Assembly (NCBI GenBank): GCA_963978895.1
Contig: OZ022242.1
Coordinates: 24,811,163-24,875,162, forward strand
DNA from: Erpobdella octoculata
Taxonomy: Eukaryota > Annelida > Clitellata > Hirudinida > Erpobdellidae
Reading direction: 5' to 3'
Length of the DNA stretch: 64,000 bases
Shown here: positions 33,581 through 44,016 of the stretch, piece after piece
Numbering within the stretch: the stretch's first letter is position 1
How the letters are laid out: each line of letters starts with the position of its first letter
The notes under the pieces: model-generated
The model's database searches: none
Told to the model about the DNA's origin: nothing
What the model saw: the letters and a program-made list of their open reading frames with translations, nothing else
Program-made: the position numbers and the translations under genes

Positions 33581-35570
33581 GTGCCAGTCAGAGTTATGAA
33601 TGTGACAGAATGCGACAAGCAAATAACAAAAGGTGATGAAATTGCGGTATGCAGCCCAGTCGATCACATAGTGGCATGTACCACAGTGGCTGGTAAAAAT
33701 AATAATAATAATAAGAGAATGAAGTACTCGCAAATTCAAGAACTGCTTGAAGCCGCTAAAACTTCATTAACACCTGTAGTCGCTGACTACGTTATTTCGA
33801 TTTACTTTGTAGTACCAACTCAACACAGTTTGAAGGCGGTTTGAAATAACTTTATTTAATTGACCGACGACAATAGACAAAAATAAACAATTCTTCTCGG
33901 GGCCAACAATGGCGAGAAATGAAAATAAAGCAAAGTTTAAATTCTTGATTAAAGTAGCCATATGGCGAACCACGAGAACAACGAGGAAGAAGAAAAAGAG
34001 AACATTCGAGAGCAAAGGTTTTTAAGCTAGCCACTAGCTAGCGCGCGCCAAACAAGTGAAGGAGCGCGAGCCTAGCAAGCTAAGGAGCGCTCACCTGTAA
34101 TTACCTGTATAACATGCGTTTGGCACACGTGTGCGTGGACGTGCATAAAATACAGGTACACTACAAACCAATGGACTATGTCAAAGCGGAAAAGCTGATT
34201 GAAGAATATTGTGATATAATAGCTATTGACGAAGAAGACAATGGGAAAACAAAGATCGTTGAACACCGAATTCGAACTGGTAATACAGAGCCCATTCGTC
34301 AACTGCCATAAAGGCTTCCACTGGCAAAGCGAAAAGAAGCTAGAAAGATGCTAGAAAAGATGAAGAAACAAAGAGTTATTGAACCATCCAATAGTCCATG
34401 GAGTTCACCTGTAGTACTTGTTAGGAAGAAAGATAACTTGCTACGTTTTTTTGTCGACTACAGAATGTTAAACGAGGTCACACAAAAAGATAGTTTGCCC
34501 AGAATCGATGACACCATCGATACACTTGCGGGATCTCGAATGTTTTCTACTTTAGATCTTAAGAGCGGATATTGGCAGGTGGGAATACATCCCCAGGATC
34601 GCGAGAAAACTGCCTTTTCAATAGGTGAAGGATTGTAGCAATTTACAGTGATGCCATTTGGCTTGTGCAACGCACCTGCAACTTTCGAGCGACTTATGGA
34701 GTATGTGTTACAAGGATTAAATTGGAGAACGTGTCTTGTTTATTTGGACGACATTATTGTTTTTGGAAAGACGTTTGAAGAGCATCTACACAATCTTGGA
34801 GAAGTTTTCCAAAGGATCCGGGATGCTGGTATGAAGCTAAATCCGGCAAAGTGTGCACTTTTCAAAAGCAAGGTAAAATATCTTGGTCATATAGTTTCTG
34901 CCGAAGGGGTAGAAACCGATCCTGAGAATATTGAAGCGGTTAACCATTGGCCTGTTCCAAGAAATTCTCAAGAATTAAGAAGCTTCTTGGTTTGTGCACA
35001 TATTATCGACGATTTGTAGCCAGCTTTTCCAGCATTGCAAAGGAACTATATAAGCTTACAGAAAAGAATGCACCGTTTGATTGGTCAGAGGCTAATCAAC
35101 AGGCGTTTGAACGATTAAAAACAGCTTTGAGTTTGACGCCAGTTCTGCCGTATCCAATCCCTGGAAAAGATTTTGTATTAGACACAGATGCAAGTAATGA
35201 AAGAATAGGGGCAGTGCTTAGTCAAATTGTTGACGGCAATGAAAAGGTTATAGCTTATTATAGCAGAACTTTGTCGAAACCGGAGCGCAATTATTGCGTC
35301 ACCAGACGTGAGTTATTAGCAATCGTTGATTCTATTAAGCACTTTCAAAGGTTTTTGTTGAGAACGGATCACGCTGCTTTGAAATGGCTTTTAAATTTTA
35401 AAAATCCAGAAGAACAAGTGACTAGGTGGATCAAACGTTTACAATCATACGAGTTTGAAATTAGCATCGGAAGGGTGAACAGCACAAAAATGCTGACGCA
35501 CTGTCACGACGACCTTGCAATGATGAATGTAAGTATTGCATTCGCATGGAGGGGAAGGAAATAAATAATC
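33581..35570 (+). pseudogene. Gypsy M reverse transcriptase and RNase H
   Basis: KYSQIQELLEAAKTSLTP precedes an inserted block (33773-34157). The frame resumes with DYVKAEKLIEEYCDIIAI, VEHRIRTG..EPIRQLP and a stop, then RVIEPSNSPWSSPVVLVRKK. RT motifs are FFVDYRMLNEVTQKDS, FSTLDLKSGYWQV, MPFGLCNAPATFERLM and CLVYLDDIIVFG (catalytic YLDD near 34741). A frameshift near 34985 leads to RSFLGLCTYYRRFV and the RNase H (VLDTDASNERIGAVLSQ, YYSRTLSKPERNY, RRELLAIV, FLLRTDHAALKWL). In-frame stops at 34309 and 34636, plus the insertion, make it a pseudogene. The order is that of Ty3/gypsy pol. Confidence 0.85.
33773..34157 (-). mobile_element. Insertion in gypsy M pol with ACCTGTA/TACAGGT ends (LTR-like)
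   Basis: About 385 bp of unrelated sequence separates SLTP from DYVKAEKL in the pol frame. The ends are mutually inverted (ACCTGTA...TACAGGT), and within them TGTA...TACA fits an LTR. On the minus strand AAATAAAG sits near the end, as a poly-A signal would. A GTAGTC...GACTAC hairpin lies at the left edge. No clean target duplication was found, so a solo LTR is likely but a small MITE is possible. Confidence 0.5.
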
Positions 35571-36061
35571 AGTGTTTTCAGGTACGGTTTCAAATTGACG
35601 ATACTTGGTCAGATGATGTGATTCGATACGAACAATTAAAAGATGATGATATAGGGCCGATTTTGAGATGGATGGAAGAAGGGAAGAAACCTGTACACAA
35701 ATCTTCCAAGTAAAATTTAACCAGCTTTTTGACTAGCTAGGAAGCTGAAACTTTCAGCATAGCTTTATATTGGATGACAATACATGATTCAATTAAAAAA
35801 AAAACTTAATTTGAACATCTTTAGTATTTCTAAATTGAGTGTATTTGAATCAAAGTTTGTGTTAAAAAACTCATTTTTTCCTATACTTGTTTATAAAGTT
35901 TTTTTGTGTAAATTATAATTGTTTTTAAATGCTGTGTTATTTTTTTTATTTACATGCTTTGGGAAGTTCTTATGTTGATTCAGAATATTTTCAAATTCAA
36001 TTAAATATGGTAGAATAAAATTCAAATTTTAATCGTTAAACCTGTTTTTTGCGTGAAAGAC
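35571..36061. other. Pol linker remnant then AT-rich sequence
   Basis: 35580-35700 still reads as gypsy linker (TWSDDVIRYEQLKDDDIGPI, LRWMEEGKKP). From about 35706 the sequence is AT-rich with no recognisable gene. Confidence 0.5.
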
Positions 36062-36822
36062 ATTTTTTTTATTCATTTATTGAGCACCAACATAAGTATT
36101 AAACTTAAACAAAAGAAAATAACCAAAACGACAAGAAAAATATAGTACCAAAATTTCAAAAAAAAAGAAAAAATCGATCAGTTGAGAAAGGAATAAGGTG
36201 CCCAAAAGGTTCGTCCGAAGGGAATTCCTTCCCGCTTAATGGACAACCTTTACAAAAAGAACCAAAATAAGTAAGTTTAGTTCAATAAACTTATCAAGGA
36301 AGAGACTGAAATTGGTATGCTAAGGTAATAGGTATTGAGCCGTTATGAGTGTGACAATAATAAGTAAGATTTCAGAGCTTGCTTAAATAACGAAATACGT
36401 TTCAAGGAGGAGACAGATATTGGAATGGATGAATAAATACGAGGCCCAGAGTATTTAATAGAGAATGTTTTAAGAGTTGTCCGAGCAAAATCCGTCCGAA
36501 AACAGCGACCGGGGCGCAGATCATGGGAATGAACATCAGATAATTTTACAAACATGTTATCGAATGATGAGGGTATTATAAAATTATCATATTTATACAT
36601 GAAAATGCCAGTTTGGAAAAAATTAATCTGATAAATATTAAGAATGTTGTTGTTAGCCATTTAAATTTTACAAGACGATGTGGGAGGCATGTGAAAAATA
36701 ATTCGAATAATTCGCTTTTGCAAAATATGAAGAGGCTTTAAACGAGTTGAATAATTTGAGGCCCAGACAATATTGCAGTATGATACGTACGGAAAGATAA
36801 GTGCATAGTATAACATCATAGA
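36062..36822 (-). mobile_element. LINE C: 5'-truncated Jockey-superfamily LINE 3' end
   Basis: Minus-strand coding remnants give LYYALIFPYVSYCNIVWASN, then ILQKRIIRIIF, a stop, NIYQINFFQTGIFMYKYDNF and FARTTLKTFSIKYSGPRIYSSIP with FKQALKSYLL. This is the C-terminal RT region of a LINE type distinct from LINEs A-F. The 3' UTR ends CTCAATAAATGAATAAAAAAA (poly-A signal and tail, 36062-36085). The 5' end abuts the gypsy frame at about 36822. Confidence 0.75.
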
Positions 36823-37903
36823 AATATTGGCAACAACAGAAAAAGAAGAAAAGAGAATTGAAAAAGAAGAAACTGAAAAAAGATTTCTTCAGTTAATCTC
36901 AATGATACAGGACAATAAATACGTCAAAGTTAACTTGAAGGCTCTGAATAAAATGGCGGAGGAAAACAGAGCAACACACAGAGCAGCACAGCAAGAAAGG
37001 AAGAAATTTCTTGAACTCCTCAATGGTGACACAAACAATTGCGGAAACAAAAAAGACGGTCAAGATGAACCATGCAAGAATGTACAAGATGAACCATGCA
37101 AGGATGGTCATGGTGATAAGCCTTGCAAAGATGTGCAAGATGAACCATGCAAAGATGTTCAAGATGAACCATGCAAGGATGGTCATGATGATGAGCCTGT
37201 CAAAGACGATCATGATGATGTGCCTGTCAAAGACGGTCATGATAATGAACCTTGCAAGGATGCTCAAGATGAACCATGCAAAGATGGTGACAGTGATACA
37301 GTCGGTTTGGACGTCGACAACAAAACTAAAGAAGATGAGAAGAATGTTGAAAACGAAATGCAAAACGATGAGGATGAAAGTGACGATGATGATTATAATA
37401 ATGGCAATAACAACTATGGCTTTTACCCATACAGCGACGGTTCTGAAACGGAAGCCTCCATAACAGATGACGGCATTGAATATTCAGGGTCAGATTTTAG
37501 TAACGAATCTGACTCGGATGAAACAACAGGAAATGAGGATTTGATAATAGCAGGTGTTAGCGAAGACCTCACAATGATACAAGAGGATACGATGAGACAA
37601 TTACCTGTTAGTAAGAAAGATATTCAAATTATGACAGAAGAAGACTCTGAACTCAGAGAGTTAAGTGAGATCATTAAAAAAGGATTTTGGCCAAAAGTTA
37701 AACCTGGATCAAACTGGAATGCATTCCAAAGTAAAGCAACTGATTTGACTTTACATGATGGCATTCTATTTATGGGTGTAAGAGCAGTAATTCCAAAAAA
37801 AACTGCAACAGCGTATATTGAGGATGCTACATCAGGGTCATCCAGGAATTACAAAAATGAAAATGCTGGCCAGACAGTCGGTGTATTGGCATGGAATCGA
37901 TAG
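36809..37903 (+). pseudogene. Gypsy frame: gag-like coiled coil, acidic DEPCKD repeats, integrase entry
   Basis: The frame is open from 36809 with no ATG at its start, so it is truncated by LINE C. It begins EKEEKRIEKEETEKRF and KMAEENRATHRAAQQERKK, resembling the coiled coil of gypsy M gag. A run of acidic repeats follows (DEPCKDVQ, DEPCKDGHDD; about ten units at 37051-37290), then a long Asp/Asn/Glu-rich stretch. The end is the pol linker before integrase: QLPVSKKDIQIMTEEDSEL, IKKGFWPKV, LTLHDGILFMGVRAVIPKK. A frameshift near 37840 takes the reading into integrase. RT and RNase H are skipped, so this is either a deleted second copy or a rearrangement of gypsy M. Confidence 0.6.
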
Positions 37904-38425
37904 AGATATTGAAAGTATGGTGAAAAGCTGTGATGCATGTCAAAAAGCAGCTAAAATGCCTATAAAAACACGTTGTCACCATGGCCTGAACCATCACAGG
38001 CCTGGGAGAGAATTCACATTGATTTTGCGGAACCAATGGAGAATTCAATGTTTCTGGCTGTTGTGGATGCATATTCAAAATGGCCAGAAATAATACATAT
38101 GAGTGCGGCTACCTCAACAACGAAAATTCGCGAGCTGAACAGAATGTTTGCTCGGTATGGATTTCCCAAGACATTGGTATCAGATAACGGAACACAATTT
38201 ACTTCTATGGAATTTGAAAGATTTTGTCAGTCAAAATTTATCAGTCATATCCGAATACCTCCTTTTCATCCACAAAATAATGGTCAAGCAGAAAGATTTG
38301 TTGATACTTTCAAAAAAACCATACAAAAGCTAAAAGGTGAAGGAATTACCGAGGAATTGGTGCAAAAGTTTTTGTTGTGTTATAGATCTACACCATGCCC
38401 ATCTAGTCCACATCAAAACTACTAG
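37818..38425 (+). pseudogene. Gypsy integrase
   Basis: HPGITKMKMLARQSVYWHGI and VKSCDACQK give the HHCC zinc module. After a frameshift near 37975 the catalytic core reads AWERIHIDFAEPM, FLAVVDAYSKWPE, KTLVSDNGTQFTSMEFERF and IRIPPFHPQNNGQAERFVDT, with the D, D and E of the D,D-35-E triad in place. The frame stops soon after LLCYRSTPC. It joins the LINE G fragment at about 38430 and there is no 3' LTR. Confidence 0.8.
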
Positions 38426-38455
38426 GAGAATAATTGGATACTATAGATATGGAGG

Positions 38456-39711
38456 CTATAACAACAAAGCTCTTGAATATGTCCAGGATAGCGTTGATTG
38501 TCTTCGCTTTCTATGCCATAACTGTTTGTTAGACGGAGATGGATTCCTGGTGTATGCTCGGTAAAGCGCATTTTTTTTCTTGCAGCTTTTCATAAGTTCA
38601 GGTGTCATCCATTCTTTATCAAACTTGTTAGGTCCGTTAGATTTGCCGCTGCAGCTCACCAGAGGAAAAGAATTATTATATATCTCAAGGTATCTATTGA
38701 TAAACATTGAATAGGCGGATGATGCGTCGCCACACTCGGCCACCTCTATTACCCTAGACCAATCGGCTCCATGCAGCGTTTGCTCAAAAATTTCTTTATT
38801 AACGAAACTCCTTCTTAAGGAAGAGACATGATTTTTTCCGACGCAATCAGGTGTCGATAATGTGGCAGAGAGAAAAATAGGCAAGTGGTCCGAGACATCA
38901 TCGAGTACAATCCTGGCGAAAGTCTTCTGTAATGGATAATTAGTAAATATATTATCAATTGCGGTGGCGGTTGAAGGGCATTTTCTAGTTGGCGTTGTAA
39001 AGGCTGGAAGAAGACAGTGGGAAGCTAGTAAATTAAAAAACTCAGCTGTAAGTGAGTTCCATTCTTTGTCAAGAAAATCAATGTTGAAGTCGCCCAGTAG
39101 AAATATCTTCATCTTTTTTCTATCAACGTAATCCAAGATGTTACTCAGTTCTGCATTAAAAACACGTATATTGGTATCCGGTGGGCGATAGATTACTCCA
39201 ACAGTAAAACTTCCAATTCCTCGACACTCCACAGGTACCAAAAGAATTTCAAATGAAGTAATATCAATACTCCAGGAACTAACATCAAGAACAGAATATT
39301 TTAAGTCAGAGTCACCTTTTTTCATAACTCTATGTCTAGATACGAAAACAAAGTCGGTATTTCCACGCTCAAAGATGAATTGTCATCCAGCCAGGTCTCT
39401 GTAACCGCCAAAATCCTAGATCTACTCCAGTGAAGTAGCATTGCTAAGTCATGCAATTTATTTTTTAAGCTACTGCAATTGACGTGAAGAAATGAAAGAT
39501 GATCAGAAGCTAATCGACCGGTTAGCTCGTTTAACTCATCAGAAGTAACATAAACATTTCTGATATCATAGATTGGGTGGAAGATATTTTCATCAGGATC
39601 AATGTTATAATCAAACAAAGAGGAGCTTCTTATAAACTTCAGTAAACTTAAACGTTCTTTTTCAGTGTTCGTCGTAGCAGAAGCCATTTTAAGAAGTCTG
39701 TAACTTTTCAA
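38456..39711 (-). pseudogene. LINE G AP endonuclease
   Basis: Two frames (39711-39322 and 39325-38456). The first has HLSFLHVNCSSLKNKLHDL and ILAVTETWLDD. The second has GSFTVGVIYRPPDTN, KIFLLGDFNIDFLD, TRKCPSTATAIDNIFTN and DDVSDHLPIFLSATL, the exonuclease-endonuclease-phosphatase motifs of Jockey-superfamily LINEs. The linker ends with KFDKEWMTPELMKSCKKKN and RAYTRNPSPSNK. A frameshift near 39325 breaks it and the RT is absent. Confidence 0.75.
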
Positions 39712-39982
39712 CCTCCTCGAGACTTAGGATTTTTATTTGCCTGTCAGATTCAACTCTTTTTGCAAAAACAACGCCATTCCATGTCCAGATGGAGAAGATT
39801 TTTTTTTCTTTGAGTAGTCTCCTGCCTCTCGAAAAAATTTCTGAGCACACCTTAGTTAAATGTTTGTTGATATAAATTTTATGTTTATCTTCTTGTTTGT
39901 GAAGTAGGCAAAGACATTTCGAGGGCCAAATTGCTGGAATGTGCAACTTATGTGAACAGAAAATGTATACTGTTCCCCCCAA
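39689..39982 (-). pseudogene. LINE G ORF1 C-terminal fragment
   Basis: A 97-codon frame with YINKHLTKVCSEIFSRGRRL, SIWTWNGVVFAKR and QIKILSLEEVEKL. This resembles the C-terminal domain of LINE ORF1 proteins of the baculovirus-FP type (N..L....I...AR.L......WT.NG.V..K). It overlaps the start of the endonuclease frame by about 20 bp. The upstream part is missing. Confidence 0.55.
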
Positions 39983-40012
39983 AATGTTTTTGGGCCCCCA
40001 CTTCCAAATTCC

Positions 40013-40419
40013 TGGTTACGGCCTTGTCTTTATGCCTTGCTACACCATTCATCCGATTGTAATGAAATTTTCACACAACCTTGAAAGTCAACGGAGGAAG
40101 GAAATTGTGAAAAAATTTAAATCGGTCACAAAATGAGCGGAGCGAGAGTGCGAGCGAAAACGGGAACTGGAGAATGAGGAAGAACGGGAAAGCAAACGGG
40201 AAAGGAAAAGTAACCGAGAGCGAAAGAAGGAGCAGGAAAAGAAAAGCGACTGGGAACGGGGGAGCAAGCGGGAGCGTGAAAACGACCGAGAACGAGAAAG
40301 GAAGCGGGAACGGGAAAGCGACCGGGAGCGGGATAGCAAACGCGGAATGAAACGGGAGCGAGAGAGAAAACCATAGGAAAAAATCTAAAAATCCCGGGCA
40401 ACGCTGGGTACACCGTTAG
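40013..40419 (+). mobile_element. Non-autonomous Helitron (GA-rich), near-complete unit
   Basis: Order on the plus strand: TTGCTACACCATTCATCCGA near the 5' side, GTCACAAAATGAGCGGAGCG, then GGGAAAGCGACCGGGAGCG repeats (40180-40340), hairpin CCCGGGCAACGCTGGG (40393-40408) and GTTAG (40415-40419) followed by T. It is the most complete copy of the family whose pieces lie at 16841-16998, 24971-25211, 25600-25829 and 26006-26167. The TTAG end departs from CTRR by one base. Confidence 0.7.
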
Positions 40420-40490
40420 TAATAAATAAAATTATAATAAAATAAAATAAAATAAAATAATAATTTATTTGTTAAAAAATAAATAAATAA
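40420..40490. repeat. (AAAAT)n-type simple repeat
   Basis: AATAAAATAAAATAAAATAA followed by further A/T pentamers, directly after the Helitron end. Confidence 0.85.
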
Positions 40491-40571
40491 GCTGTCGAAC
40501 ACTTCAACTTTTTTAGTATTTCACGTGATTGGTCGGTGCCAGTTGCTTATGCGCTCTTCAAAACTGCTTGT

Positions 40572-40612
40572 AAAAAAATGTGTGCAGGGCGTATCTATGG
40601 TTATATACTGTC
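40572..40612 (+). repeat. Short match to the MITE at 5604-5980
   Basis: AAAAATGTGTGCAGGGCGTA and the following TCTAT are identical to about 5850-5874. It adjoins the solo LTR and the end of gypsy H. Confidence 0.6.
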
Positions 40613-40618
40613 AAGATA

Positions 40619-40937
40619 GACATGTTGTGTATGTGATTATTGGTGGATGGGATGTGTTGTAGTATGAATGTTCACCTGTAGTTGTAAGAGTTGTTGTATA
40701 TTAGTGGCTAGCGTGCTGTTTAGGCGGAGAAAAAGTATGCGCAGAGTTTTTAGTGGAGTGAGAGTCGAGCTCGAGAGTGGTTGTCACGTAGTTAGGAGTG
40801 AATTGTGGTGAATTGTTGAATTGGCGAATTTTCGTATTGAAGTTAAATTTTCCGTTTTGTTAATTTTTTATTTAATAATAAAGACCTCTTAAGCTGAAGT
40901 TGGAGTTTTGTTGTTGAGCGGTTTGCCCAAGTTGACA
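40619..40937 (+). mobile_element. Solo LTR with TATAC target duplication
   Basis: The 319-bp segment starts TGTCAAG and ends GTTGACA, and TATAC lies immediately outside both ends (40614-40618 and 40938-40942). It contains AATAATAAAGACC near the 3' side, a likely poly-A signal, which sets the plus orientation. No internal region, so it is the product of LTR-LTR recombination. Confidence 0.85.
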
Positions 40938-40942
40938 TATAC

Positions 40943-42440
40943 ATATATAATCTCCACAAATTCTCAATGTGGCTTTTGGCTCTCCAGGATGTAATTGTTT
41001 TCTGATTGGTACGATGGGTGTACCATAATCATTGGAATCAACTGGAATCCAGATACCATTTTTCACACCGGCATCCAACGTGAGATTGAGGTCTTCTTGA
41101 ATTGAAAATGGCACTGTTCGAGCTTTGCAAAAAACTGGAGTTGCTTCAGGCTTGAATTTGACCTCTAATTCGAAATTTTTTAAACAACCAAGTCCTGGCT
41201 CAAAACATTCTTTAAATTCTTTACAAATTTGTTTACAACTGTTGAGAACTAGTGTATCACTTGGACTTTCTTTGATTTGTTGAACTTGTTGCTGTAAGGC
41301 TGCTGTCATGTCAATTTTCAAATCAAGAATTGCTTTTCTGCCAATAATATTGAGTCTTGGCAATTTTGTAATGTTGAATTCAAGATTTACTACATTCTTT
41401 GAATCTGGAGTTGAAGTAGAAACATGACAAACTCCTATGACTGGAATTTTGTCACCAGTGGCTGAAACAAATTTTGTAATGTTTGGATGAAGTTTGGGTC
41501 GTCCCCATTGCTGCAAAACTTTTATTGAGCAAAAACTATCTCTAGCTCCACTGTCTAACTCAAAGAACTGTTGTGAATTTTTGAAAAGCAATTTTTGAAG
41601 AAGAGGTGTATTGCCAGGAACTGAATGTATAATTCTGACAGAGCTGTTTTTGTTAAATTTCTTTTTAAGACAAGCTTTTTCTAAGTGACCTGATTTAAGA
41701 CAATAATTGCACTTTGAATTGATGTATCTGCAATCTTTAGCAAGATGACCTTTGTTTGCACACCTGGGACAGGTACCTTTAGAGAATGGAAAAAAATTTG
41801 ACTCTTGTCTGTTATTGAAGTGAGACGCTTTTTCTTGTATTTTATGCTCACGAGTTCTTGAAACTTTTGAAACTGACTCTTTGTCTGGAAGGTCATGGAC
41901 AGTTGCTTTTGCCACTTTAGAGGCTTCTTCAACCTCACTGGCCAACTCTACTGCTCTGTGGAAAGTAAGGTCTTCATCAGGAATTTTGAAAAGATATTTG
42001 AGAATAGCTTCATTATTGACAGAACAAATGAATTTTTTTCGCAGTGCCTCATCTAAAGGATCGTCAATTTTTGAAAAATCGCAAGTGCTAGCGGCTTGTC
42101 TTATTTTTGATGCCAGTTCCTGTAAAGTTTCTCCTGGTTGTCTGGAAAGTACAGTCCAGAATTTGAATCGTTCTCTAACAATGAAGTGCTTGGGGTTGAA
42201 ATTCTTTTCCATAGTCATCATTATGTCAGACATTTGAAGTTCATTGATTATTCTTGGAGAAGAAAGTTGAGAAGCTGCAACTTGAAGAAGTTTGTAAATT
42301 TCTGGTGTTTGGTTGGTGAGAAAAATTTGAGCAACTTTTGAATCCGGTATTGAATTTGCAGAGACGAACGTTTGAAAACGTGAGAAATAATCAGACCAAA
42401 GTTCTTTTCTTGAATTGAAAGCCTCGAAACTATGGCCCAT
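40943..42440 (-). pseudogene. Gypsy H gag-protease-RT start
   Basis: The minus-strand frame, open from 42440, encodes a gag of about 230 residues (LWSDYFSRFQTFV, FLTNQTPEIYKLL, FKFWTVLSRQPGETLQELAS) and two zinc knuckles (CPRCANKGHLAKDC, CNYCLKSGHLEKAC). A protease with FFELDSGARDSFCSI (DSGA active site) follows, then the start of RT (VKFKPEATPVFCKARTVPFS, GIWIPVDSNDYGTPIVPIRK, LRICGDY). This is the single-frame gag-pol style of some Ty3/gypsy clades. The frame is clean to LRICGDY, where a MITE piece and the solo LTR replace the rest of RT. Codons after 40943 belong to the LTR. Confidence 0.8.
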
Positions 42441-42671
42441 AGTAATAGTGGGAGTCGCACAGCTGAGACGCGCAGGCGCATCAAGCCGACCTATCTATGT
42501 CCAATAAATTGACCAACGTAATAAAATGGACAGTTCAAAGTGGGTTCACAAGAACTTGAATATCTCCAGATTTACTGGGTCAATTTTAGAAATAGTTACA
42601 TCATTGAACTTGTAATAAACCCGTGCCTTTGATGAAGCCTATAAATAGCCTTATTTTCAAATCATTTTCCT

Positions 42672-42835
42672 TAACTCCGCCTTGCATTTGCAAGCCAGTC
42701 CCAAGCCTGGAGAAAGGAGGAGGGAAAAGTTAAAAAGAACAAATTATGATCCACGACAGGAAGTACTTAGGTGCTTCCTACATACAGCCATTTCAGTCTT
42801 AAAACACCTGGTGTAAAGGACTATAAACTATTATA
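42672..42835 (+). repeat. Dispersed repeat B, copy 2
   Basis: Reverse complement of 5226-5395, about 85% identical by eye. Begins near AACTCCGCCTTGC and ends near GGACTATAAACTAT. Confidence 0.7.
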
Positions 42836-43145
42836 TAATATAATCATTTTCCTTGAACATTCGTTCAAAGTTAGTGGTTCTTTGAGATCATTTATCTTAA
42901 AACGAGGGTGTTTTTTTTCTATTTTGTTAAGGCTACTATACTTAGAAATTATGCAGTTACAACATACTAAAATTTCTATTGTCTAAAAGTATGCTGGGTA
43001 TAGGAAAAACGTTTTATGAACATAGGCACTTTTTAGTTTTTGACGCGCCGTAAGCCTAATCTGTAAGCAGCGGTATATATTGAGCAAAATAAGCGCTTAC
43101 TAGAAACCGTATAACTTTAATATTAACAACGTTTTATGAATTATC
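42836..43145. other. AT-rich spacer
   Basis: No gene, terminal repeat or tandem repeat is recognisable here. Confidence 0.5.
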
Positions 43146-43316
43146 TTTTTTTAAGTAAAAACTTCAGATATGTATCTGTAACATGTTAAAAAATTATAGT
43201 TATATCTAGATGCTGAGTATGAAAATTTCTTTTTTTAAGTATAAACTTCAGATATGTATCCGTAACATGTTAAAAATTTATAGTTAAAGCTAGATGCTGA
43301 GTATGAAAATTTCTTG
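43146..43316 (+). repeat. Tandem repeat, 2 units of about 84 bp
   Basis: Both units contain AACTTCAGATATGTATC, GTAACATGTTAAAAA and AGATGCTGAGTATGAAAATT. Confidence 0.85.
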
Positions 43317-43493
43317 TTTAAGATGATGCGGGTATTCGGAGTTATCGCACCCTACCAGCGTAGGATAATTTGAACTGACAAACTCGTTACCTTATCTTAT
43401 GGCTTATAACTTTTTTATTAACCATGTTTAGTAAATAAAACTCTAAAATCTATTTTCTCCAGTTAACTTGCTAATCAACCAAACAAACGAGAG

Positions 43494-43913
43494 ATGGAGG
43501 CTTCAACAGTCAGTAGGTCAGCTCAGGGAATGGAAGTTCTCCTCCGGGAAAACTTTGGGGAACGGACGCTTCCTCTTCTGAACGGTCTTGTTTTCTTTAC
43601 TGTATTAGAACTTTTTAAGGGGAAGAAACCAATGTGGGCCCGCGTGGTTGATGAACTGAAGGAGTCGGGGCAGACGTTCTCAGCCACGTCGGTCGGAAAG
43701 GCAGTAAAAGACGTTCACGGTAACGTTCTGGGAATGAAGAACCTCGCAGCCAACTGGGATAGGCTAATTAATTACTTTAATACCCCATTTACACATCAAC
43801 CCATTTCAATGTCCCAGGTACCTCCGTCAACAGTCCCACAGACTACCCAGGAACTGGAGAAAGAAAGGGCTTCCGTTTCCCCGACCGATCTCGAAAGGTG
43901 GAGTGAGAGGTGA
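43494..43913 (+). CDS. Hypothetical 139-residue protein
   Basis: The frame opens with ATG at 43494 (MEASTVSRSAQGMEVLL). It contains a hydrophobic helix (LLNGLVFFTVLELF), a basic/amphipathic segment (WARVVDELKESGQTFSATSV, then GKAVKDVHGNVLG) and a Pro/Thr/Gln-rich C-terminal third. I do not recognise the family. GC content is higher than in the flanks, which hints at real coding sequence. It ends next to the LINE J remnant on the opposite strand, so it could be an ORF of another mobile element, an exon of a host gene or chance. No promoter or splice sites were established. Confidence 0.35.
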   Translation: MEASTVSRSAQGMEVLLRENFGERTLPLLNGLVFFTVLELFKGKKPMWARVVDELKESGQTFSATSVGKAVKDVHGNVLGMKNLAANWDRLINYFNTPFTHQPISMSQVPPSTVPQTTQELEKERASVSPTDLERWSER

Positions 43914-44016
43914 CGAAGAGGTCCTTGACGAGACGGTTTTTTCTCAAGTATTTTTTTTAATTCGAGTGAGATTTTCCCAGGCGAACAACAACAAGGGCTC
44001 AACTCGTCAATAATTT

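Larger units (their letters stand above)
38430..39985 (-). mobile_element. LINE G: Jockey-superfamily LINE, ORF1 end plus endonuclease, 3' part lost
   Basis: The minus strand runs from the ORF1 C-terminus (39982-39689) into the endonuclease (39711-38456) and stops at the junction with gypsy integrase. Its style matches LINE C on the other side of the gypsy piece, so C and G may be the two ends of one LINE whose RT was lost when gypsy sequence was placed between them. Confidence 0.65.

Noticed and set aside
36827..36850. A real start codon for the DEPCKD-repeat protein
   Set aside because: The frame is open upstream to 36809 and no ATG lies at the proposed start; it begins at the border with LINE C, so it is truncated.
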